From Sordariomycetes sp. S80-01Y (taxonomy: Eukaryota; Ascomycota; Sordariomycetes): a stretch of DNA of 64,000 nucleotides. Where the stretch lies: contig JAXQJY010000019.1 of assembly GCA_037042185.1 (NCBI GenBank), forward strand, positions 248,001-312,000, in the 5' to 3' direction. The notes below the pieces were generated by a model. It searched no databases. It saw only the letters and a list, made by a program, of their open reading frames with translations, and was not told the origin of the DNA. Both the position numbers and the translations under genes were made by a program. Shown here piece by piece: positions 54,401 through 64,000 of this stretch; the first letter of the stretch is position 1; each line of letters begins with the position of its first letter.

Positions 54401-54687
54401 ATAGGCTTCGGCCCAATACATACATCGATGGCATGATACCACTGTACATGCAGTGGTGGGCAGTCCGATGGGTATGTACGAAAGCTCTGGCCGTAAAGGT
54501 GTGTAATGCTATGATCGCCAGGATCCACAAGTCCCGGCGTCTTCGCCGCTTTAGGGGCCTCGGTCCTCTTGGTTTCGGGAGCTTCTGATGGCGATGGAGC
54601 TCGTTTCCCTGCCCACGGGTTAATTGAATCCACCGCCGATGTCAAGTACGACTTCTCCGCCTTCTTGTCAGATGCCTCGGGAGCCAT
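51426..54687 (-). CDS. DDHD-domain phosphatidic-acid-preferring phospholipase A1
   Basis: Eight exons can be placed with consistent phases: 54687-54424, 54364-54019, 53969-53890, 53838-53805, 53752-53017, 52962-52730, 52675-52258 and 52197-51426, giving 960 residues. The N-terminal part has the family's WWE-like region (LHVQWYHAID, VYWLGPVYEVRRGTWFF, LKPCEENLAAQLEEGYLKFKPW). A disordered, charged insert (KSKEKDTKGKSKEKEKDE) follows, then HLILVTHGIGQQ. The lipase nucleophile motif is VHVMGHSLGSAI. The C-terminal DDHD domain shows DFEVEDFYCLGSPIGLF and FNIFHPSDPISYRLEPL. These enzymes hydrolyse phosphatidic acid or phosphatidylinositol and act at ER, Golgi and mitochondrial membranes in lipid turnover and trafficking. 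Exon 2 uses a weak donor (GTTGGT) backed by a CTAAT branch site and perfect frame continuity. Confidence 0.92.
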
Positions 54688-55354
54688 GACCGACCTCTGG
54701 CTCGACCATCCGCCCAGGCGCCCGTTCCGCGAAGCACAGAGGCACGGGCGTACCAGCGCCAGACGGATGGTCACTGCTGGAGCTTGCCAGCTTATGGTGG
54801 TCAACTCGATGGCGGATATTCTAGATGGTGGGAACTGTCACCACCAACGCAGTCCCCGTGGTCGTAGCGTAACGGCTCTGCTTGGCAGTCTATTGTAGTG
54901 TCAGGTTTGGCGATGCCCGCAGTTCAGCTTTCCGAGATAAATGTGAAGTCGAAGTCGAAGTCCGAAGGGTGAGTAATTAAGGCGTTATGGATCTTGAAGT
55001 CGACTAAGTGAACCCAGCGGTGTGACCTGCATGCGCGAGCATGTGAATGGACGGAAGTGTAAGGTAGGTTACTCGATCCGCCGCTCGTGACGGGCCGGTG
55101 TCGTCATGTGGGCCAGTGGCAGAGCTGGGAACTGGCAATCCGCTTAGTCATTTCGACCTCGAGAGCACCCATTTCGAGAGATGGTAATAATTAGTTTGAC
55201 TACAGGGTAAACAGCCAGGGTCCATCATCCCCATGGGTCCCCGTAGAAACATATCTTGCTATAGCTGCCTGTGTTATGTAAAGGTGGAGGTTGACTCAGG
55301 CCCAGGCTGTTTCCAACCATTGCTACCGAGTCAGGCTTTCTTCTCTACTGTCCA
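54688..55354. other. Intergenic region
   Basis: 667 bp: promoter of the phospholipase gene (its frame also stays open upstream to about 54804) and 3' flank of the next gene. Nothing else seen. Confidence 0.45.
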
Positions 55355-56318
55355 TTAGCTCTTGAGGAACCGCGTGAAAACATTCCCCTTTTTTTTGTTT
55401 TGCTTCTTCATTTCCTCCTGAGTATCCAACTGGTTCGTGTTTTCGTTCATGACTTGTTGCGCAAATGTCACTGTATCCGTTCGACTGGGCTTTGGCTGTG
55501 GTTCCGGCTCCGGTTCCGTCTCTGGCTCATCAGAGCCAGCGTACAAATCCGCAACCTTACCCTTCCCAGTGAGACGATCGTAGATGGCCAGGGTGGTGCC
55601 GAACTCGATGTCTCCACCGGCCTTAATGGCGTCGAGGAGCTGCAGCGCGTATGTCTGGCAGTTATTCGAGATCAGGTTGTACACGGGAGCCCTGTCTCTG
55701 ATGCTTTGAATGACCGACTCGCCTGTCCTTCTGATGGCATCGTCATTGAAGCGGGTTTCGCCGACAGGAAATGTTCGCCACTCCTGCCGGTCAACCTTCT
55801 CGTTTGTGTAGATGACATGGAAGTTTTCGTCCTAATCGATCACTGCGATCAGCACTTGAAAGGCTTCGGAACAACAAGGTGTTTCGAACTTACCATCCAA
55901 AGTTGGTGCGCATAGTCACCGACTAGTACTGCCCAGTGCTGCGTTGGGTCGGGGTATTTGTTGATCTTCTCTGTGATCATCTTGCCCAGCCCAGTGTCCT
56001 CGGCAAACCATTTCCCAGCGGCACCTCCTACGGGATGCCAGCCAACTTCAACAGGCCGAGCTCGGTCCTTGAACTTGGGCTTCCCTACTGGCACTGCATT
56101 GGGCACATGACCCAGGCCGACGGCATGCTTCAGGGCAAGCTCGCCTTTGGTGTAATTTTTTACCCTTTGCTCTCGTAAGTGAGTGCTGTCGACGGTTTGA
56201 GGGGTGGGATATACAAAAATTCGTTGAATTGGTCGCGCTTCCTCTCTCCTTTCTCCTCCTTCTCCTCCTTCTCCGCCTTCTTTTCGGCCTTCTTCTCCTT
56301 CTTTCCGAGGTTAGGCAT
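55355..56318 (-). CDS. Uncharacterised fungal protein with LRAT/NlpC-P60-like motifs; start region has a frame break
   Basis: The last exon (55831-55355) and the preceding exon (ending at 55894, intron GTAAGT...GATTAG) are clear and read VYPTPQTVDSTHLREQRVKNYTKGELALKHAVGLGHVPNAVP..., VEVGWHPVGGAAGKWF, DPTQHWAVLVGDYAHQLWM|DENFHVIYTNEK, YNLISNNCQTYALQLLDAI and a Pro/Glu-rich tail. A histidine in HWAVLVGDY and a cysteine in NNCQTYA are placed like the catalytic pair of LRAT/NlpC-P60 papain-like folds, so a thiol hydrolase or acyltransferase is possible (inference). The only plausible start (56318, MPNLGKKEKKAEKKAEKEEKEEK) is one frame off the rest. The shift falls in a pure-purine Lys/Glu tract with no GT donor, which points to a base miscount or a real frameshift. 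No gene name assigned. Confidence 0.65.
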
Positions 56319-56928
56319 CGCGTAGGACAGGTAACACGAGCACTTAACGCCAGCTAAAACCCACCCAGCTCGGGACTTGTAATAATTAGACGTTGCCCGA
56401 AATGCATGCTATCACAGTGGCCGGAATTTAGGGACAAAATTGGGTGGTGGGTGAGATGCGAGGGGTGTGTGTTAGGCTAGCCCAGTGCTTGCCAATCCGA
56501 CAGCGTGCGGATCGCCGCGTCACCAGGCCCTGGACCGCAGCTACTGGCAAATGCCATCAAATGTGACCTACCCTGTACTGTAGCTCAACTCAGGTAAGGC
56601 AGGGAACTGTGTCGTCTACCTTGTCCTTTTTAATCGTGCTTTCGGTTACTGCTTGTTCTCAGATTGCTTGTCGTCCCTTTCACGCCTTCGTCATCCCTGG
56701 CTACACTTAGATCGAATAGAACTGTGTCGCGTCTGGACGTGCCAAGACTTAGAGCCAGGGGTATAAACTTCACAGCAAGCAGACTATATCGAAACTCCAG
56801 GCACCGAGTGCCACGGGCCATCAGCAGAAGCGACGATTTGATGTATGACTAGTTATCATTAGAGCCTTAAACCTACATCTGAGCATCGACAAAGACAGTC
56901 TCAGAATCAGAAGCCGGACTATAGGGCA
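56319..56928. other. Intergenic region
   Basis: 610 bp holding the promoter of the LRAT-like gene and the 3' flank of the RING/ankyrin gene. No gene recognised. Confidence 0.45.
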
Positions 56929-57745
56929 TCAGATTGGCAACAAGCCGGATTCCAAAAAGGGCGTCCATGGTCCCTGGACATCCTGAGCCAAACGCGCAGC
57001 AGTCGCTCCATTGCCATCCTTCAACGCCCGAATATCACTGCTCGGATCTACCGGTATGCGCCCGATGTTGTTGCCCTCCGCAATTTGCCGTGCCTCGGGG
57101 GGAAAGCTTTCTGTGGGAACGCCCGAGCACAGCCAAAGCAGGAGTAGGGCGACTTCGACCTGCTGCTTCTCGATAGCAAGATGAAGGCCACTCTTCTCAC
57201 CCCCCAATGGATCTTGATACCTCAAAATCGTGGGTACATCAACAATGGCTTCGGGATCCTGGTCAAGCCCTGCCAACAGCTCTGCGATTCCCTCCACATC
57301 GCCCTCGGAACACATGACATGGAAAGCTCGAGCTGGTCTTGCCTGTGGGTTGCTCTCCAGGTAAGCCTCCTCCGTGATAGTAGGTAGAATGTCCAATTCA
57401 GGCTCAACGCCACCCTCGCTGATATATTTCGCAATAATCGACGACGTCTGAACATGAGAGAACGGATTCGTCGTGGACGGTCCGGCTGGGTTCGAGGGAA
57501 GGAACCTGTCACAGCTTGGGCACTTTAACGAGATGGCGATCTGCGAGGCCTCATCCAACAGACATTGCCTGCGTCCTCGTCTCAGCTATCGACTGCCTGA
57601 TCTTAGGTGCTGTAATTCCCTACCAGTGAAAGTGGCAGCCGCAAGGAAGTTGCAAGTCGTCAGGAACTTCGCCAACTTCCTCATCGTCCTCTTCAGGATC
57701 AGGTCGAAAGACCAGAGGGTCTTCGCAAGCCTTGCAAACGGACAT
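56929..57745 (-). CDS. Small RING-like / ankyrin-like protein
   Basis: Exon 1 (57745-57624) and exon 2 (57568-56929), separated by a 55-nt intron (GTAGGG...GACGCAG, phase 2), give 253 residues. The start MSVCKACEDPLVF opens a zinc-binding pattern C-x2-C, then about 30 residues with an acidic run (PDPEEDDEEVGEVPDD), then LPCGCHFHWQCLLDEA and LKCPSC. The spacing (C, C+2, H+5, C+8, then C-x2-C) is that of a RING finger with Cys in place of the first His. The rest resembles ankyrin-type helices: ARAFHVMCSEGDVEGIAELLAGL and GLHLAIEKQQVEVALLLLWLCSG, then DGNGATAARLAQDVQG. A ubiquitin-ligase or adaptor role is possible but inferred. Partner and process are unknown. Confidence 0.8.
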
Positions 57746-58597
57746 AATTACGGCTAGGCCCAGTAACCCTGAAAAAGGAGTTAGCAAAGCACTAGCTTCA
57801 CCAACAACGGGGACAATTTTCTCCTGCGTATCGTGGAGTGCCGCCAGTGATACAGCCTTGTTGGGCCATTCTGAACGGGAAACGCGTGCATCATTTGACT
57901 GGGAATTTGGGTCGCTAAATTGCGATGGTCCGAGTAACTCGAAAAGGGTCCGAATTCAGGCTTAGTGCAACTTTACCTCAGCTCGATGCCTAACGTGACG
58001 GTTCGTTGCCGCGCAATGAATTACGAAGTCTTTTCGTGGCCAGTTGCGGCGAGGGGTGGATTGAGTGCCTGATCAGGCAGAACAATATTCAAGTTGACAG
58101 CGAACTTGGTCGCGATCCGGCGTCTGGCTGGATCTTTCTGGCACTTTGATCGACTGTGGATGGTGGAAGGTGAACGCTGAAAAGTTTGGATGATGGGTCA
58201 CTGCACCGCCCCTCAAAAGCGTCATCGCAGCTTCTTTCAGCTGCCTGCGCCGGGGCTGGGGAGACTTGTATTGAAGTAGCTGACAGATTGGTCAAGTACC
58301 GAAGCAGCCTGTTGTGGTGCTGCGAGACTTGCAGCAGCCCACAGGTGACCTCATCGCATGAGCTGACGAGTACCCGCACATTACATCGTAGCCACAGATG
58401 AGCTCCCCGCCCCCGCTGAGGTCCCGAGAGCCCAACCGGATCTTGAACCTGCACCAGTCCAGTGGCCTTTGTCACCTCGTTCGCACTCAACATATCTACC
58501 AGGCACTTACTCGTCGTCTCTCGCAACGTATAGCTTGAAGTAGTCGCCTACAAGGCACGCCCGCGCCCCGCCGCCAGCCACCAACCCTCTCGCGACA
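57746..58597. promoter_or_regulatory. Divergent upstream region of the RING/ankyrin gene and fimbrin
   Basis: 852 bp between divergent start codons. Must hold both promoters. No TATA box or specific operator identified. Confidence 0.45.
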
Positions 58598-60702
58598 ATG
58601 AATGTCCTCAAGCTGCAGAGGTCCGCGCAATCCGAAGCACTCAATTGCACGCACTCCATGCTGACATAAAGGCAGGAAGTTCCCTCAGTTCCAACAGAAC
58701 GAAATTTTCTCCCTCTCGGACGCTTTCCAGCGCCTCGATGTCGACGATAAGGGATACCTTGACGAGGCCACCGCCATCAAGGCCACACAACAGAGCGAGA
58801 ATCAGCCATACGATGTTGTCCGTCAGGCGCTCCGAGAAGTGGAACTGGACTCCTCGAGGCGAGTAGAGTTAGAAGACTACGTGGGCGTAAGTGCACCGAG
58901 TAACTTGAAGCTTTCAGTATTGTTCAGTGCTAATCCGCGCAGCTTGTAGCCAAGGTGCGCGACAGTCAATCTCGAGCAAATCCAGCTGCGCCCTCGGCGC
59001 CATCGGGCGCAGGCGTTGTTTCCCAACGTACCGGTGGACACGCCTCGAAAGGGAGCGTGAGCGGCAAAATCCAGGTCCAAGGCTCCAGTGCCAACGTTAC
59101 CCATACCATCAACGAAGACGAGCGTACCGAGTTCACCCGCCACATCAATGCTGTCCTCGCCGGTGACGCCGACCTTGGTTCCCGCCTGCCTTTCCCAACC
59201 GATACCTTCGAGATGTTTGACGACTGCAAAGATGGTCTAGTGCTGGCCAAGCTCATCAACGACAGTGTACCGGACACCATCGATGAGCGTGTGTTGAACA
59301 TAGCTGGAAAAAAGACAAAGACTTTGAATGCGTTCCAAATGACGGAGAACAACAACATTGTCATTGAGTCGGCCAAAGGTATCGGGTGTTCCGTTGTCAA
59401 CATTGGAGCCGGTGATATTCTCGAGGTACGAGAGCATCTGATCTTGGGGCTGATCTGGCAAGTCATTCGACGTGGTTTGCTGGGCAAGATTGACATCAAG
59501 CTGCACCCCGAACTATACCGCCTGCTGGAAGAGGACGAGACCCTGGAGCAGTTCCTTCGTTTGCCCCCTGAGCAAATCTTGCTGCGGTGGTTCAATTATC
59601 AACTCAAGGCTGCCAACTGGCATCGCACAGTGAACAACTTCTCAAACGACGTCAAAGATGGTGAAAACTACTCTGTTCTGCTTGCGCAGATTGGGGCAGA
59701 TTATGGAGTCACCCGGAAGCCCCTGCAGACTCAAGACCTTCATCAAAGAGCTGAGGAAGTCTTGCAAGAATCCGACAAGCTTGGTTGCCGCAAGTTCCTC
59801 ACTCCAAAATCCCTCGTAGCAGGAAACCCCAAGCTCAACCTCGCTTTCGTCGCCAATCTCTTCAACAACCACCCCTGTTTGGACCCGATAACGGAAGAGG
59901 AGAAGCTCGAGGTGGAGGACTTTGATGCGGAAGGCGAGCGCGAGGCCCGTGTCTTCACCCTGTGGTTGAACAGTTTGGATGTGCAGCCTGCGGTTGTGTC
60001 CTTCTTTGACGATCTCCGCGACGGTACGGTGCTGATGCAGGCATACGACAAGGTCATCAAGGGATCCGTGAACTGGAGACATGTCAACAAAGCTCCCGCG
60101 CACGGAGGAGAGATGTCCAAGTTCAAAGCTGTCGAGAACACCAATTATGCTATTGAGTTGGGCAAGCAAAACGGATTTTCCTTGGTCGGAATTCAGGGCG
60201 CGGACATTACAGACGGCCAAAAGACTCTTACGCTTGGTCTCGTTTGGCAACTCATGCGCAAGGATATTACGCTTACGCTCTCGTCGCTGGCCCAGAAGCT
60301 GGGCAAGCGTGAGATCACCGACTCTGAAATGGTGAGATGGGCCAACGACATGTGTAAGAAGGGTGGTCGCAACTCGGCTGTCAGGTCTTTCAAAGACCCC
60401 TCTATCGGCACTGGTGTTTTCTTCCTGGATGTCTTGAATGGAATGAAGAGCAGCTATGTGGACTACGACTTGGTGACGCCTGGACAGACAGACGAGGATG
60501 CGTACATGAACGCAAAGCTCAGCATCAGTATTGCGCGGAAGCTGGGAGCTACAATTTGGCTTGTTCCCGAAGATATTTGCCAGGTTCGCAGTCGCTTGGT
60601 CACGACCTTCATTGGTAAGTTATTTTTTATATCACATATCTCACCTATCGTTATTGACCATTACTCCCAGGCTCTCTGATGGCGACCCACGAGAAGATGT
60701 AG
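58598..60702 (+). CDS. SAC6: Fimbrin / plastin (actin-bundling protein)
   Basis: Four exons, 58598-58620, 58676-58886, 58943-60614 and 60671-60702, encode 645 residues. Exon 1 is only 23 nt (MNVLKLQR). Its donor GTCCGC is weak, but the join gives the family start MNVLKLQRKFPQFQQNEIFSL. The N-terminal EF-hand-like region includes DVDDKGYLDEAT. Four calponin-homology domains follow in two tandem actin-binding units: CH1 around DTFEMFDDCKDGLVLAKLIND, CH2 around LLRWFNYQLKAANWHRTVNNFSNDVKDGENYSVLL, CH3 around FTLWLNSLDVQPAVVSFFDDLRDGTVLMQAYDKV, and CH4 around VRWANDMCKKGGRNSAVRSFKDPSIGTGVFFLDVLN. The end IGSLMATHEKM comes from the last exon. Fimbrin crosslinks actin filaments at endocytic patches and the hyphal subapical collar. 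Confidence 0.96.
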
Positions 60703-60955
60703 GATTGCATCATTACCCAGGACGTACTGTCTTGATCAAGACACATATAGTATCGTGGGGTTCAAAGGTCATTGCAAACTAGCGAGGGCACCTGTGATGA
60801 TTCGCAGACGGTGGTAGATGGATGCCAACGGCAACTGTAGAAAATATTTGGATCAAGTTCCTCCAAAATTCAAGACGCAGGCTACTACTCGCGCCACGAT
60901 GACTACTAGTTGTAGAGATGGCGTCTAAAGCCGCAGCATCCAATGTGATACTGCA

Positions 60956-63123
60956 TCATAGAATAAGGTATAGACTACACAACAAACCCGGTCCAGTGAA
61001 GAGCCCCAACCAAAAGAGCAAGTTACCCAAAGTCCTCCTGCCTTTGAGGTACCTTGTGCGGCTCAAGGCGACCAGCTGCACAAATTGTGAGTCCCTGGGC
61101 CTCGAAAACCTGTAAGGGGGCCACTCACCGGGAGTTGGCTCATTTGAGACATGAGCAAATAACCCCTGAGCTTCTTGAAAATGCACCATATGACCAGCTC
61201 GTGTATGCAGCTTGAGAAGAAGAATGTTATGAGAGTCGCTGTCCGCTTGTTGATCTTCAATGAGGAAATTGAGCTGTGATAAACATGGCGAAGGAGGAAG
61301 AGGTGAACGGGCCGATTCCATTCTCGGGCGAATTGATCCCACGATACGCTGTTCCACCATGCATCGTAGAATCTCCTGTCGGCAAAGTAGGTGAGCTCTG
61401 CGAGTATGTTGAGTATGATCTCCCAGATAAGATACCATACTAGCTGCTATTGTTAGGGGTCATTCCGGGCGGGAGCGTGATGGGTTCTTACCAAATACTC
61501 CATCATGAAAGGAAACATCAGATCGAGGAGCATCCACGGGAATTCGTTGAACCTGGCTGGAAGGCTGTCGCCGCGTTCCTTCATCTGAACAGTTTGCAAC
61601 ACTACAGGATCTGCCGGCCATCAGCATAAGTCTGTCCGAGCAACGGAATGAACCAGCGACTTACAGATAGAATACTCGGAGATTTGAATCATGACGAAAA
61701 TCACCCCCACCATGGCAACTAGCTTCTCTGCCACATAAGGCCAGCTGATGGTCCTGGACGTCGGGTACTCGATCTCGTAAACAACTGTAGGGAGGGGGAT
61801 CCATCTATAGTGATCCATGACGCCCAAGTTCGCGGGATAAGCCTTGGATGAATCGGAAGCCGTGCCTTTCAGCTCATCAGTCCGAGCAGCAACCTCCCAT
61901 TCCATTATTCGCTCGAAGAGCTGGACCTGCTCATCGCTCAAGGGTTTTCTCGAAGCAATCGCTTGGGCAATTCTCTCAATATCAGTTCTCTCGGTGCCTC
62001 GAATCTCTGCGCCCGAATGCCTTTTCGCCTCCGCAGAGGGTACTGCATCTAGATGCGATGTAGAGATACTTGAAACTGCTGGACTTGTTTCCACAGCCCC
62101 AGTTGCAATCTGAATGGATCCAAGCTGCTTTAGCTTCCTAAGTACGAACTGCCTGTGTTCGTAAATGGTGGAAAGATATCCGTTGTAGAAGGCGTATGAG
62201 TGCTGCTTCATGAGCATCACAAGACCATGCATAACAAAGAAGACAGTGTGCGTCCACGGCCAGTCACGGACCAGCGTCCAGCCTATGACACCACCAATGA
62301 AACCACTTTGCCATAGCTGGAATCGTGGTTAGAGCTAGCAAATGGAATCCACTTAAGGGAGTCTTACATGCTGAATTATCCAGCCGCTGCGGTTCCAATT
62401 CATGAACCCCTTAAACGTCAGGACTTGGAGCACCCAGGTGACACCCGTTAGAGCGCACATGACTCCATCAGAAATAAGAAGAATAGTGACTGCGCGATGG
62501 TCAGTACTCTGAGGATAGCAATGACTCTAGAGCTTACCATCCCGACTGAACATTGTACTCATGATTGCGTTCGCTCCCAAGGGACTACCGTGCAGCCTCC
62601 AGTTCTCAGCCGAGATCTTGCAGACGAACAAAGTCACAGCCAGCCAGAAAAGGTTGTAGAAGCCGGTAAACGGACTCTGCGATGATTCAAGATTGTTTCG
62701 GTCAAAGGCGGATAACTGTTGAGTGAAGACTAAGTCCCTGAACCCTGCTTTCGGGTAGGAGCGAGAACCATCAGCAAGCTCGGAGCTTCTGGAGAGGAAA
62801 TCCTGCATGAGTTTGTCATTCTCCGGAGTAACGTGAACGCCAGAGTCGCTTCGAAGTATACCAGGACGTTCACTGTCCTCGGTAGCTCTCATTCGGCGAC
62901 GGAGTCCATCTTGTGTCAATGTAGGCCGGAAATTCTGATCGTAGTCCTCTTCACTTGGCGTTTCAGAGCCAAGCCTGTCAAGGTCCCCTAAAGAAGCCCC
63001 GGCGGCTTCCAACGCCTTGCCCAGAGATCCTGGTGGCCGCTGAACTGAGACGAATGAACCTGGCGGGGCACTGACAGGCATGTCCTCCGAGGCCATGATA
63101 GGGTGTTTAGGCGGGCGTGCCAT
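60956..63123 (-). CDS. ARE2: Sterol O-acyltransferase (ACAT/ARE family, MBOAT)
   Basis: Six exons (63123-62538, 62489-62368, 62316-61665, 61610-61492, 61443-61129, 61075-60956) give 637 residues from MARPPKHPIMAS; a start at 63096 would give 628. The hydrophilic N terminus precedes membrane segments SPFTGFYNLFWLAVTLFVCKI, VTILLISDGVMCALTGVTWVL and WTHTVFFVMHGLVMLMKQHSYAFYNGYLS. Family motifs are YPTSRTISWPYVAEKLVAMVGVIFVM, FADRRFYDAWWNSVSWDQFAREWNRPVH (the FYxDWWN-type acyl-CoA site), HVYHSS and SSCIHELV with the active-site His. The enzyme esterifies ergosterol with fatty acyl-CoA in the ER for storage in lipid droplets. The steryl rather than diacylglycerol assignment rests on overall resemblance to Are2. 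It converges on fimbrin with a gap of about 250 bp. Confidence 0.9.
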
Positions 63124-64000
63124 TCTGAGCAACGCAGGTGAGATGGATGGAGGAAGAAGGGAAAGGGGCGTAGGGAGGATTAATGCATAGATATATTCTT
63201 GTAAACCTGGAAAATGGGTTCCCAAACTGGAACCAACATCCCAGTCGATTATCCGTTTCGTCCGTGCGACGCGTGGAAGTACCGGATGTCAGCACTCGAC
63301 TATCCGTCAGTGCTATCTTCTTGGACCGTGGACGAGTCTGTTTTGGACACGTCGAAAAAGCCCGAAGCTGCCGATGAGACCATCACGAGGTCTGGCGCCG
63401 CCGAAGTAGTTCGTTGAGCCTCCAGCTTACTGCCGGTAGTGCCTTTGATCCTACCTCGCCTTGTATGGTATCTCAGCTTAGGGATATCGTCATATGTGGC
63501 GTATCTCAGAAATATGGGGACTTCTGCAGGTGCATTGCGAGCTCTGATCGGCAGCGAAGTCCTGGAGAAGTGCCCTGAACATCACTACTACCTTATGCAG
63601 CGCAGGCATAACATAACATTCACATCACTGAGCCGTGTTCGTATGTGTTTAAGTAATTAAGAAACGATTGACAGCATTTTAAGAGTTAGTAGGTATAGTA
63701 CTGTACTGTAGAACCAATCTGGAAAGAGCTCTAATAGTACGGAGTACCTGTCTGAACTACATAGGTGCAAGCCACACTGTGGCTGCCAGTGGTCATCGCG
63801 GGATCCCAAGATAGGCGGTTACGTCAGCAACAAAACTTTCGGCCAACCTCTTCCCTGCTCCATCAACGTCGTCACCGCGAGCGCTCAGCTTCCGCTTCCG
63901 AACCATCAATTTCTTTGAGTCCTGCCACCGCAACGACGCCGAAAAGCTTCGAAGACGACTCATCTTCTATTAAATCTCAGTATCATTCCTTCTTCATCAT
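63124..64000. promoter_or_regulatory. Upstream region of the acyltransferase; probable leader of a gene to the right
   Basis: 877 bp. The last 170 bp or so are CT-rich on the plus strand (CTCTTCCCTGCTCCATCAAC..., ending CATTCCTTCTTCATCAT), typical of a fungal 5' leader, so a plus-strand gene probably begins just beyond the window. No coding exon is called here. Confidence 0.4.

Noticed and set aside
54688-54804. Upstream extension of the DDHD phospholipase start to 54804
   Set aside because: The extra 39 residues (MTTISWQAPAVTIR...) lack family resemblance. MAPEASDKK at 54687 is the better start, although the extension cannot be excluded.

Overview
This is nuclear chromosomal DNA from a filamentous ascomycete (Pezizomycotina; a sordariomycete would fit, but nothing here proves the class). 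The reasons are short GT-AG introns of about 45-100 nt with CTAAC/CTGAC-type branch points, a fused pentafunctional AROM gene, intron-split histone H3 and H4 genes transcribed divergently, a fungal intron-bearing tRNA-Ser(CGA), and an AT-rich, gene-free block that looks like repeat-induced point mutation (RIP) acting on old transposons.

Left arm (1-26.9 kb), conserved housekeeping genes: the 3' end of a C2HC zinc-finger gene; PRP3 (U4/U6 snRNP) divergent from RPA190 (RNA polymerase I largest subunit); a kappa-class glutathione transferase/DsbA-like isomerase; a divergent H3-H4 pair with shared promoter words; a gene-poor 3.8 kb stretch; a C2H2 transcription factor; AROM (five shikimate steps); and tRNA-Ser(CGA).

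Middle (26.9-36.8 kb), an AT-rich block without a credible gene. It holds a decayed 1.7-kb pogo/Fot-type DNA transposon (29134-30865) with recognisable terminal inverted repeats and TA target duplication. Inserted in it is a relatively GC-rich 231-bp solo-LTR-like element with a 5-bp target duplication, and a shorter relative lies about 0.1 kb outside its right end.

Accessory segment next to the block (36.8-43.8 kb): a fused aconitase-X (AcnX) dehydratase that looks intact, a C-terminal relic of a siderophore-type MFS transporter, a monocarboxylate-type MFS gene with one premature stop and one frameshift, and a secreted beta-helix protein. It reads like a partly decayed metabolic and transport island.

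Right arm (44.7-64 kb), conserved genes again: an SRAP/HMCES-type DNA-protein crosslink protein with a C-terminal PIP-like motif, RPC160 (RNA polymerase III largest subunit), an eight-exon DDHD phospholipase A1, an LRAT/NlpC-like unknown with a reading-frame break in its lysine-rich start, a RING-like/ankyrin protein, fimbrin, and a six-exon sterol O-acyltransferase. Exon borders were placed by eye from frame continuity, splice consensus and family conservation. I found no CRISPR array, rRNA gene or convincing undescribed multi-gene system. The least explained items are the accessory segment, the shared histone promoter words and the ACGCGT cluster at H4.
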